From contig NC_089427.1 in the NCBI RefSeq assembly GCF_013426205.1, forward strand, positions 2,418,001 through 2,482,000: 64,000 bases of DNA, given 5' to 3'. The position numbers and the translations under genes are program-made. This DNA is from Metarhizium brunneum (taxonomy: Eukaryota > Ascomycota > Sordariomycetes > Hypocreales > Clavicipitaceae). The notes under the pieces are model-generated. The model was given only the letters and a program-made list of their open reading frames with translations. It searched no databases and was not told where the DNA came from. Shown here in pieces: positions 23,281-33,702 of the stretch (position 1 is the stretch's first letter; the number at the start of each line of letters is the position of its first letter).

Positions 23281-24253
23281 TCATAGTCTACCAGCCCTCG
23301 AATCTACCGATTTTCGTAGTAAAGAAATAACCTCAGACGGGTCCTTTGCGCCAAACACGGCACTACCAGCAACAATGACATTGGCCCCAGCATCGGCGGC
23401 CTGGTCGATAGTCCCTGGCCCCAAGCCACCATCAACCTCGATGTTCAACTCGGGGTACTTGGCCCGCAACGCCTGCACCTTGGGGAGCTCGCTCGCCATG
23501 AACTTCTGGCCGCCGAATCCAGGGTAGACCGTCATGACAAGAACCATCTGTCTAGTCAGCAAAAACAACAGCCGCCAGGGGAAATATGCGCTTACGTCAG
23601 GCTTCTCCTCGGGATCGGCAGTCTCCAAGATATCCCACAGCACATCAACAGACGTGTCTGGCTTGATGGCAATGCCCGCAAGCATTCCGTTGGCGTGGAT
23701 ATACCGAATGAGCTCTTTGGGGCTGGTCTTCTTGTCCGACGTCTGCTCGGGGCTCTCGGCTGCCGTCGAGAATGCCGCTTCATAGTGGAAGCAATACAGG
23801 TCACAACCGGCGTTTTTAAACTCCTTGACCCATTTCTTGGGCTACAGGACAAGCAAGAAATCCGTCAGCCATGGCTCAACTTCAGTAATTGGAGTCTGCG
23901 CCCTCCACAAACCGGCGCTCGGCCCCGTTTCCCATCCCGGCAAGGTATATTTACCTCTGCAATCATCATGTGGCAGTCAAAGGTGCCTCTGCCATGGCCT
24001 TCGGTGGGCTTGTCAACATGTTTTCTGATCTTGGCAACGACGGGAGCTCCAAATGTAATGTTCGGAACAAAGTGGCCATCCCTAGAGCTGCATTAAGACA
24101 TTGCAAACGGCAGTTGGGTAACATTGGATGAACAAACATGATATCGACGTGGAGCCAGTCGGCACCTTGTTCCATAGTACGAGCGCATTCCTCGCCCAGC
24201 TGAGCAAAGTCAGCAGACAGAATTGAAGGCGCAATGATTGCCGGCGGGGTCAT
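23281..24253 (-). CDS. RPE1: Ribulose-phosphate 3-epimerase
   Basis: Interconverts D-ribulose 5-phosphate and D-xylulose 5-phosphate in the pentose phosphate pathway (cytosolic TIM barrel, metal-dependent). Four exons: 24253-24138, 24081-23955, 23841-23596 and 23547-23281, giving 251 residues, the usual size. Motifs: A-P-S-I-L-S-A-D-F at the N-terminus, the active-site H-V-D-I-M-D-G-H-F-V-P-N split by intron 1, H-M-M-I after beta-3, [13 protein letters not shown] on beta-6, and V-D-G-G-L-G on beta-7. Intron 1 uses the donor GTTTGT, a weak variant, but only this choice restores the active-site motif. Intron 3 is only 48 nt, a multiple of three and stop-free; retained, it would insert 16 residues just before beta-6. 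A pyrimidine-rich leader lies directly upstream of the ATG. Confidence 0.95.
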
Positions 24254-24989
24254 GGTGTCTTTTTTTAGAGGGAGAGGGGGGGGAGGAGGAGGAGGAGGAG
24301 GAGGAAGAAGAGGTCGGGCCCTACGAATTGGAGGGCGAAAAGGAAGAATTGGGTGGAAGAGTCGGGATGCCAAAGAAAAGAAGCTCTCTAGTCGTGCCTG
24401 ATGCCAGTGGGGTCAGCAGAGCGGGCAGTACAATGGCGGGGTGTCCGGGTGAGAGATCGGGTGAGAGACGGGGTGGCCCTGGTTCTACGGTTCTATGGAG
24501 TACTGTGCCCCGTACTCGATACCACTTCAGCAAATCTAGGCGCGTACAAAAGGTAATCAGCTGCGCCGCTACGGGCAAGCAGTTCGGGGCAGGCTCCTGT
24601 TTTCAGGGGACGTACTCTATGTACAATAAGCCAATTTGGAGGGCTGCTGGGCATGCTTTTCGCCGTTGTAAGCAAAAGCCAAGTCCAGAGAGAAGTCAAT
24701 GGGATTGAGTTTGGCAAGGGCAACACAGGGATGCAAGGTTGAAGACAATAGCACGGTTTGGGAAGCCGGTATATGGAACAAGTTAAGTCGGGTTGCCAGA
24801 GTACAGGAAGCATTATTATATACATCAGCGCTCGTACACAAACAAAACAAGTTGAGCTTCCGCCGTCGTCGCCGTCACAATCACCACTGGTTCTGCACAT
24901 TTTATACACAGTCAGCAGCCTAGTTCGCGTCCTACCTACTTACTTGGTATCTACCTAGGTACCCGGGTTAACTATGGGCCATCTGTTGC
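24254..24989. other. Spacer between RPE1 and the CFEM gene
   Basis: No supported gene. It holds the RPE1 leader and promoter and the CFEM 3' region, including TACCTAGGTACC at about 24952-24963 close to the CFEM stop codon. Confidence 0.5.
24262..24335 (-). promoter_or_regulatory. Pyrimidine-rich leader of RPE1
   Basis: A purine tract on the plus strand (GGAGGA repeats) is a CT-rich tract in the RPE1 sense, starting about 10 nt before the ATG. CT-rich leaders are common near transcription starts of strongly expressed filamentous-fungal genes. The tract is also a triplet-type simple repeat. Confidence 0.5.
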
Positions 24990-25608
24990 TTAGAGAGCGG
25001 CAACGATGGCCAAAGCAGCACCGAGAAGGCCGCCTGGGTTGCCAAAAGCAGGAGCGGCAGCACCAGTGTGAGTCGAAGTGGCAGCAGTTGTGGCAGCAGT
25101 TGCACTGCCAGAGGGGGCGCTCGTATTCTGTTGCGAGCCACTGGCAGTAGGGCTAGAGCTTCCGGTCTGAGTTGCGGTAGAATCTGAGGCTGAGGCAGAG
25201 CCAGAGGAGCAGACGAGCTGCTTGGGAGTGTCGACGCCGCTGGCGGCACACAGGCCGGTAGCCACTTTGATGGTCTTGTCAATATCGGCCTGGTCGCAGA
25301 CCTTTTCCAGGCAGCACGAGATGCCCTGAATGAACTCCTTGTTTTGGCAGATGCATACAATGTCGGCCGGCTTGCAGCCTGCAATATTCGTTCCGGTGAC
25401 GTAGGACGTGACGCATGATTGCTGTAACCAATGAGCCGTTAGCAACCGGGGCAAATAGCAAATTGTGCAGACCGGGGACGTTCAAGATAGCTTGAGATTG
25501 TGTTGGGGGTACAAGAGGTGGTCGTACGGCGCATGAGGGGATTTCGCCGAGCTGCTGTGCGGCTGCGAAGCTGACAGCAACTGCCAAGGTGACGAATGAG
25601 GATCGCAT
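24990..25608 (-). CDS. CFEM-domain GPI-anchored cell-surface protein
   Basis: Two exons: 25608-25528 and 25421-24990 (106-nt intron), giving 170 residues. A signal peptide (M-R-S-S-F then a hydrophobic A/V-rich stretch, cleavage probably after A-A-A) precedes a fungal CFEM domain with its ordered cysteines. These are P-S-C, Q-S-C, A-G-C, the C-I-C pair, C-C, K-V-C and G-L-C, with spacings that fit the eight-cysteine pattern plus extra Cys. An Asp three residues before the C-x-C pair sits where the haem-coordinating Asp of Candida Csa2/Rbt5 lies. A Ser/Thr/Ala-rich stalk of about 70 residues and a C-terminal hydrophobic tail after small residues indicate a GPI anchor. Known CFEM proteins act in haem/iron capture, adhesion or as effectors; which applies here is not visible. 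Confidence 0.9.
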
Positions 25609-25976
25609 CGTGGGTATAATTACTAGAGAGCACGCTAGAGATAGAGTCTTAGGTGTTTGAACAAGATGGCGGCGACGGGGCCGGATGTTGGCGGGAGCAA
25701 GGGATGCAGAATCAAAAAGTTTTGGGAGGCCAAAGTGCGACGAGGTGACGGAGACGAGATGCGCCAGATCGAGGAGGAAGGGAGATCGGACCTGCTTGGC
25801 AGCCACATGCACCTGCACCAATAGACTTTATGTGCCTAAGTACTTAAGGAGGGAGGGAGTAGGGACTATGAAAGAGTCTGGTCTGGTGCAGAGGAAGACA
25901 TGGGTCACTCAAGTAGCTTTTCAACGAACTTGGCCGCGCCATTGACATTGATGTCGAGTCTGGTGTACGGAGCAAC

Positions 25977-26012
25977 CGCCCACCGCCCACCGCCCACTGC
26001 CCACTGCCCACC
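25977..26012. repeat. Tandem GCCCACC/GCCCACT heptamers
   Basis: Five near-identical 7-bp units (CCGCCCA/CTGCCCA) in a row, a minisatellite-like tract in the CFEM upstream region. Confidence 0.75.
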
Positions 26013-26197
26013 ATAGGGGGAGGGTCCTCGAGCACTAGCACCGAATTAATTCAAACCATGTCCAAAGTTACTTGTAACAAATGCCAACGAGAGGCTCCAT
26101 GTCTGAATGGGCCGCTGCCGCTACCCCAGAAACCAACCTCGGCAGAGCATCTGCCTCGTTTTAGATGCATACGGGCTGAGCCCATCAACTAATTACA

Positions 26198-26256
26198 CCT
26201 ACCTAGGTACCTACCTAGGTACTTAACCTACTTAAGTACCTAAGTAGGTAGGTACT
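26198..26256. repeat. Block of CTACCTAGGTAC palindromes
   Basis: CTACCTAGGTACCTACCTAG is followed by TACTTAAC, TACTTAAGTACC and TAAGTAGGTAGGTAC. The words are self-complementary and can fold on themselves. The same core recurs at 24952, 47851, 53771 and 58620. Confidence 0.75.
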
Positions 26257-26745
26257 TGGTCAAAATGACCGGCCAGGAGGTGGCGTGGCCCATGCAACTA
26301 ATCATGCCATGTAAATACATGTCGAGTACTTCGTACTCAAGTACATTGTGCACATGTTTCAACGCCAAGGCCGTAAATGAGGCTGGTTGTCGACGGTCGT
26401 ATTAGTCGTCTGGTTGTTTTGGCCAGTCATTACGTCATGTCGCGTTGATGCGAATCGGCAACTGCACCTGGGAAGGGTCGCACGGGTCCTGCCCAATAGA
26501 TACCAGTAACGGCAAATAGTATCGTCATACAACGAAGCAAGTACTCCGTAGTATTATAGTATCTACTGTCGGATGACTGTGCTTGCACCGAGACGCACCC
26601 GCCGGCTCCAGTTGCACCAATATAGACGTTTCATCCAGCCGACAAGGCGTTATTGCACTTGCAGCTGTGTATTATCAGCTCTCGGGCTGATACGAGCCTC
26701 CGCATCGCCCTTGTATTCCCTTCAACAAAACCATGTCTGCTCTTC

Positions 26746-28143
26746 TCACACTTTCTTTCCCTGTCTAAGTAAATCAGATACTTTGGGCGGCAAAACAAGT
26801 GCACTCCTATCGTTTCGTCTGTAAAAGTCTGCTAACGAGATGGCAGTTTTTTCCGGCATGTCCTCGTGGATGAAGTGGCCGGCTTCTGGGAATACTTGCA
26901 GCGCATATTTGCCTAGCCATTGTGATTAGCACGTATTGACTTGCCGCTATACAGAAAGCAGAGGGAGGAGATTACTGCCGTGCGTGCTTACCTTGCATTT
27001 GTCCAATCGTCAATTCTGTATCCAAGCGGTCGGTCCCCGCTAACAATAAGAGTTTTCCCCCCCTCGCGCCCAGGAACTTCTTGCTCAATCCCACAAACCA
27101 GTCTTCCCAGAACGGCTGGGTAGCGGCCAGGTTGGTTCTCCATCGCCATGGCCGAGAGGCTGTCGCCGATTCTTCTTGTCTCAAAAGCGCAGGAACCGAC
27201 GTTCTGGCCGACACGGAGCTTCGTATCGTACGTGACCGTATGTGCCAGTCAATTGCCGTCTCAATGCTTGCAAATCCACTCGGCCTAGTAGAGAGATAAG
27301 TCTGCATGCTCTGCAAGGCATCCATGGCTGAGCCCTCTACCACATCAAGAACAGCATATCCGAGTAGGGATGTGCCCAACTTGCCTGTAAAGGCCAGGTC
27401 TGTCACAACCGCGCCTCCCAGGGAGTGGCCAACCAGCATAATCGAAGGCATCTGGTGCCATCCCATTTGCTCCTTTGTGGAGTGAATCATAAAAAACAGG
27501 TCTGCGGACAATGTGGCTAGACGGAGGTCCAACTCTGTACCATCTGGCGATATCGTCGATCCATGACCTCGGCAGTCAATGGCGAGGATTCCGGCTGAAG
27601 GAAGCCGCTTCCGAATCTCGGAACTCACAACGGCAAACGAAAGAGCTGATGAGCCGGCTCCATGATGCATGACAAACAGGGGGCCATTGTCTACCGGAGA
27701 TGTTAGATAGGCGTGAAAAATGACCCCTTGAGTATCGCCGGATTGCATATAAAGCTGCCGCTCAAAGTATGTCGTCCAGGGTATTGGTTCAAGAGTCCTT
27801 CCTGTAGCAACACTAGTCTCGGTCAGCAAGGCAAGGGTTGGCGCGAAAGGATAAAATAAACAGAGCCGGGGGGGAGGGAAAAAGAAAAGACGAAGAATGA
27901 AAAGGATAAATCATACCCCTGGGGACGAGCGAATAGTCGTTGACTCGGTGTGGGAATAATGGTGCCAGTCGATGACATTGACGAAGCCGAAGAGGAATCA
28001 TCATCCGTATGTTCTGGTAGCTCCGGTACCTGGTCCCCCGCCTGGTCTTCCTGCTTCAGCTCCTCCTCCTCCTCCAGTTCCATAAAGGGTTCCGGTACAA
28101 GTCCGAGCTTTGATTTAGCCCATGCTCGCCTCAGGTCGCTCAT
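26746..28143 (-). CDS. PPE1: Protein phosphatase methylesterase 1 (PP2A demethylation)
   Basis: Alpha/beta hydrolase that removes the methyl ester from the C-terminal leucine of the PP2A catalytic subunit. Three exons: 28143-27917, 27812-26992 and 26912-26746 (introns of 104 and 79 nt), giving 404 residues. The N-terminal 70 residues include an acidic Glu-rich stretch and a Ser-rich stretch, then F-A-R-P and T-L-E-P-I-P-W-T-T-Y-F-E, typical of the family. The hydrolase part shows the oxyanion region H-H-G-A-G-S-S, the nucleophile elbow G-H-S-L-G-G (Ser about 206), an acidic candidate in L-D-V-V-E-G (about 232) and the catalytic His in A-G-H-F-I-H-E-D in the last exon. The first acceptor is the least certain junction: the alternative AG 8 nt later breaks the frame. 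Divergent from the distant Zn2Cys6 gene. Confidence 0.92.
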
Positions 28144-31100
28144 GGCGGATCGTCTCTGGTGGCTTTCTCTGTCGTTCTAGCCGCGGTGACTGGGGAGATA
28201 TAGTCGACATGTATTGTACAAGGTGTCTATAGTTCCACTGCGAATGCCTCTCAGGGAAGAGGAAGTGGGAATCTAGTACCCCAACACGCTGCTTGGTGGC
28301 TTCAATTCGCCCTACAAACTTGTCCAGTCCGTTCTCATACCCTTATCATGTGGTAGATATATCGTGATGATGCGGACTTTCTTCGGGTGGGGTTTCTTGA
28401 TACTGTGCATGAACTCCCCAGCTCCGTGCGTCAACACGGTGCGGGAAAAATCTCCACTTACGAGAGAGGTGGCCATCTCGCTACCCTACAACACGCGTAA
28501 TGTAACTACTACACTTCAGAACTGAGCGCTCACTTCAATCTGAGGATTCTGTATTCGGCCCATCGTCATACGCCCCGGCAGCAGCCCAAGCTGAAAAATA
28601 TGTTGGCTCCAGAGTGTTGACCATGGTTCGGCCGTTACGGGCCAGTCAAGAGGCGTCTATCCCTTTTCCAAGAGAGAGAAGCCACTTGGCCTCCGTGTCG
28701 CCGCATCCGTTGGTAGTGCTCTCAAGGTTAATTGGTATGTCTTTTTCGAGCTGTTATGGAGTATTGTGCCGACATAGGGATCCTGACTCCTGAGCCTCGA
28801 ATCACCCACCCCTGATCACAGATGAAGCTCACCTCCAAGACAAGCGCTGCCCGTGTTCCCGAGATGGCAATATGGTCTCCCAATTAGACACAGTTTTAGG
28901 GGTAATATCTTATTACACTTGTTCCTGCAACCAAACCCCAGCACATGCCCAACACAAGTGTGGATTGGATTCAAATGCCAGGGACAAAGAGGAGCCAATG
29001 GGCGAGTTGATTCGATACAAGCTGAGTCTATTCCACGGCAGATGCCATGACAATACATACATATGCTGTGCCTTTCCCGCGTTGGTGGCTGCAAGGAAGG
29101 CCCAAGTTGACGCGACCTCCAGTGGCAGCACTAACCAGATCCGCGTGCTGGTATTGTTGGACTTCATCGTTATATGATCACCGGATCAAACAACCATGCA
29201 CGACTTCACCTGTATCACTCGACGTGCGTTGCTGAACGAGAATACTACTGCACCACTGTCTTGTTCCAGCCCCAGGGCGCTGGCACCTCTGTTTCCCCCT
29301 TTCTTGTCAGGCGAGAATTAATGCAGCCCAATATCTGACGACCGGGATGAGATCGTGATATAATTTCTTTTTAAACAGGTCCCGCAGGAAGGACTTTGCG
29401 TACAATGTCTTGAACAAATGATGGCTGTATGTACTCTGTACTCGGTACAATACGTTGACGTGACCATGTGTGCTCATCAATGCCAGATAAGGGTTAGAAA
29501 TGTTTCCATGCAGATCTATGCACGGGGCGAGCTCTGTACAGATGTTTTACATCTGGGCATAAGTGAGACAATTTGGGATACCCAAACCACGCCTTTTGAG
29601 AGCGTCCGCTTGTGGCGGGAGTTTCGTCCAACCAGTGCGTCATTCCTAATAGACATTCACAAACAGACAGTAAAAGGTGTAGAGCATAATTATGCACACA
29701 ACAATGTGAGTCGGCAACGTGCCATATTTTTGTGTCAACGTGACGGAATGGCAAATGTCTGTCGATGGGACTGTACTTGGGACAGCAGAAGCTGGCCAAA
29801 GTCTTGTCGCGTACGGAGTATTTCCATGCCAGAGGCAGGCCATGGCCATGGCATGTTGTACAATATTGAGGCCCCCATATTGGTTCTCGTTGACGGTGTA
29901 TTCGTACCACGTATTGAACGAGTTCAGTGGTCTGTGATAGATGGCAGTGAGAATTTGGCTACCAATGAGACGACGTTTTTCTTCTTTTTACATCGACCGT
30001 GTTGGCGGGGGGCGCTGTGAGACACCAACCGACATGAGCAATGACCTCCTTGTGGCACTTTCAAGATGGTAACCCCGGCCAGTCAGGTTAAGAGCCCAAG
30101 TTCTCTGCGGCTGAGTGCAGATTCACAGCCAGCCTGTCGGATCAGTCAACTGCATCTGATAGGAGGTGACGCCGGCGCCGAAATGCTCCGACGGGGATGC
30201 CATTTTCTGGAGGCAGATCCAGAAAGCTATGTTGCGTGGTACCAAACTCATACTACCCCAAACACAGGAATGAAAGCGAGGCATTTCCTGAGGATCTAGA
30301 TTCTTGCACACAGGCCGAACAAAGCTGCGATAATGTGGCCCATAGGGGACACGCCAATGCTGCCAAGACCGGTCGGTACAGAGATACCGGTAGTGACGAA
30401 TTATTGGTGTATAGTCGCACTCCGTTGATATTGTGGAATAGTAAATTTAGCCTGAATTAAAAAAGGAAAACAAAAAAAAGGGCTAGCTGTAATATGGAGC
30501 AGCATGCTTGCATATTTTGCTTGAATACTTCGTCCTCTGACAAAGTACTCTCCACACCACGCACACTCAGATCGGGGGTGGCGCTGGCCTTGCCAGGGTT
30601 CGAAGTGTCGTCTTAGAAGCAATAGGACATTATGTTTCTCAGGAAGCTGACATAGCCAGTAGTACTATCCTCTGTAGGACTCCGCAATGCCATCAGCGGT
30701 AGCAAGGAAACAGGATGGTTGGTTGACCTAGCAGTGCAATCTGTGGGTTGCTGACAAGACCAAGCAGGTGAATTGTATGTATGTATATGCACATACTCGG
30801 TACGTATGTACACAAGTATTCATAGTACCTGGAGTCTTGACAGGACGCCCAATCCAATGCGCTTCACAGCCATGACCATCGTCGTCAGGACATTGGGGCG
30901 GAGTCTCTCCAGAGTGGATCGTATGCATGTCGCCAGAAATGGTCTTGATATTGACGATTCTAATTAGCGTGGGACTGTCCAGGAGACATCGTCTGGTCCC
31001 AGTGAAGCCGACTGATAAAACGGGTATTTCGAATGATGAAGTCAGTCTTCCCCATCACCCCCTCCTATGGAGAAATGTGCATTGTTGCTAGCTGGGGAAC

Positions 31101-32557
31101 CATTGCCATCGACGCAATGCGCCGCCTCCCGTTGTGGCACCGCACATACTGGTAGGCAGGATGGAGCACTTACACATGCACTCCTGATAGAACGGTCCGT
31201 TCGATACTACGGCGAGGCGAAAATGGTTTGCATCGGCCTTGTTCTCCGCCTTTCTACCTTCTTCTTACCGCTGTGTTGGGAGGCGCGGAAATCCTTTGCA
31301 ATCATGCGAGCCTTGAGACGCTGTGCAGGCGCAGTGCTGGCAGGGATCCGCAGTATTCATTTCATATGTCGAGCATTTCGCAGAGGAGACGTTGCAATGA
31401 GTTCCAAGCTGGAGGGATTTGCAGTGGCATATTCTTGAGTCGGCAAAGCCACTAACTCCTACTCAGTCGACCTGGCATTGCTCACTTGGGACAGCCGCGG
31501 TGCTACTTCATGGCGGTTTGTCAGTCCGGGGGGGACAACCAACGGATCCTGGGCGCGACAACTTCGCGGTGATAGCTCCTAACATTGACATGGTACTCCG
31601 TACACCGTAGAAGACCAGACATTTGGAACGGTCCTGCTGTGTTCCTACTGTCAAGGACCAAGAGGTCTGTTAAACTTGGTGGCATAACCGGCAGACACTA
31701 CTGGCACCGGTGATCAGATACCGTGGCCGTCGGCTGTTTCTCGAGAACAATCCAGGCAGCCACTGGCAGAATCGGCATATGCACTCCGGGACTAGAATCA
31801 CACTGGCCGACATGGCTGGCTAGTCTGCGCGTCGAGGCATAAGGAAGGGTATAATACATACATATGGATTGCTGAGGCAAGGCAGCTTCGGCTTCGGAGA
31901 ATAAAATCAGCATCCTAGTTGGCGTTGCCAGACCCCATTTCCCACGCTGAACATGGACAGTAGGAGCAAGGGGAGAAAGGTAGCGGCGCCACATTTGTGT
32001 GGACTTCTCCATCCTCGCCTTGAATAAACCGTCGAGTGACATTTCGACCTAGAAAGGCCAAGTGCATCATGTATAGGCACAATGATGTTTCTCTGGCATC
32101 ATACATAGACCATGTCGAGCACGTACAATGCTACGCCGTAACCGTCGTGTCCTTTGTCAAAGAGCAAGGTGGGCATATAATGAACCCTTGATATGAATAA
32201 GACCTCAAGTTGCTGGTTCAAGTGGACACCCATAAGGAATCCGACAAGGTTTGGCATACTCGAGTTATGCAACTCGCTTGCCTGGTTGGATCCATCCTCG
32301 GAGATGCGTCCACATACATGAAAGGCTGCATTTTGGGGGTCGTTGGGGTGGATCGACCGGTGTGAGCGTTTTTTTCTGCAACATTGGAACCCACGGGCAT
32401 CGCGTACCCTGCACGGGGTAAGGCAATGGCAGGCGAGACAAACGAGGCCGACGAGGCAATGGTTGTTCTCTCAGCTGGGCAAGGTCCTGTCATGACGGCG
32501 CTGGTTGACTTGCCGGAACAGGACCGGACAGCTGGCACAGCTAAACAGCCAGAGCGA

Positions 32558-32660
32558 TGTGTGTATGTATGTACATGTGTATGTAGTATGTATGTGTGTG
32601 TGTGTGTATGGTGTGTGCATGTGTGTGTGTATGTATGTATGTATGTGTGTATGTATGTAC
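32558..32660. repeat. TG/TATG microsatellite
   Basis: About 100 bp of alternating GTGT and GTAT units with few interruptions, ending in TACGGAGTG. It can adopt Z-DNA-like structure and is probably length-variable. Confidence 0.85.
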
Positions 32661-33190
32661 GGAGTGCATGCTACATGCATACACACAGTCTGTTTAAACA
32701 TTTTGTGGAGGTGCGCTGCTGTTCTTCAAGATCCACAGAGTCTCGAGGACCTGTCAAGTGTCGGAGGTCTCTTTCGTCCCATGCAGCGGTCGGCGGCATC
32801 GAAGCTTGACAAGCCGTTAAATCGAAGGAGCGGGCATAAGGCACCCGATCGCCTTAGCTGCCTTCCAGGGCGTTTGGCATTTTGACGTTTGGCACAATCG
32901 GCCTCCTCCTCGGCCGTGGCCACTGTACTTGCGTAGACTCCGTAGCATCTGCCAGTGTCCAGAGAAACTCGACCCTTGCAAGCGGCGACCAAATCATACG
33001 AATCGACGAGTAAGAATGCTTGTAGCTGATGGCCGTGGCTTCAGGCAACTGATGTGTTTGGCTCCGTAGGTTGGTGCAAGCTAGCAAAAGAGCCCTTCAC
33101 AAAGTTCCTAGCAGCACCTCCTCTGTGCCGAGACCTCTCTGCTGGCATTATGGTTATATGGGTTGTATAGATATGGAGAACTATAACAGA

Positions 33191-33236
33191 TAGGAGGAGG
33201 AGGAGGAGAAGGAGGAAGAAGAAGAAAAGGAAGAAG
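33191..33236. repeat. GGA/GAA purine triplet tract
   Basis: An uninterrupted purine run built of GGA and GAA triplets, with no coding context. Confidence 0.8.
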
Positions 33237-33656
33237 GGTGATGACGAAGAGGAAATGGCGTGCAGAGTGCAGAGCACATACATACAGAGCTCGACCGGGC
33301 CTTTTTGGAGAAACAAAGTCGAAGGTGTTTTTGGATGGGCCCAGGTTTGGGTTTGGTGGGCTCAGCGTCCAAATCGACTGGTGAGTATTTTTTCTTTCCC
33401 CTCTCCACCTTCATGGCAACTCTGACCAGATTTCGCAAACACAACCACGCCGACGTTAGCGTTAGCGCAGTGCGGATGCCTCCCCCGGTTCTCCCGAACG
33501 CCTAGGGGACTTGGCTTTTCCTTTCTTCTCTCACAGGGCAGTATGAGACCAGATGACATCTGCGGCTAGATGGGACCTGGTTGATGTGTCGTGCACCTCT
33601 GGTGTGGCTCCTGGGACGCCCCCGGCAGCTGTGCCAATCGAAGCTCAAGCACGAAG

Positions 33657-33702
33657 TACGGAGTATGATTCGGTCAATACTACCAGTACTCCGTACTCCG
33701 TA
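33657..33702. repeat. Clustered TACGGAGTA/TACTCCGTA motifs
   Basis: One TACGGAGTA (33657-33665) is followed by two overlapping copies of its reverse complement (33687-33695 and 33694-33702). This is the densest instance of a motif scattered over the spacers of this window. Confidence 0.75.

Larger units (their letters stand above)
25609..26745. other. Spacer upstream of the CFEM gene and downstream of PPE1
   Basis: No supported gene. It holds the CFEM promoter, a short tandem GCCCACC array (25977-26012), a dense block of CTACCTAGGTACC-type palindromes (26198-26256) and a TACTCCGTA at 26542-26550. Confidence 0.5.

Noticed and set aside
27700..27920. Alternative PPE1 acceptor at the CTACAG 8 nt downstream of the chosen site
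   Set aside because: It gives a frame with an early stop, whereas the chosen acceptor after GACTAG keeps the frame.
29418..30020. 200-codon plus-strand open frame in the large spacer
   Set aside because: Composition like translated non-coding DNA, with no domain, no splice partners and no conserved pattern.
30590..30615. GGGTTCGAAGTG resembling a tRNA T-arm
   Set aside because: The flanking bases do not form a T-stem.
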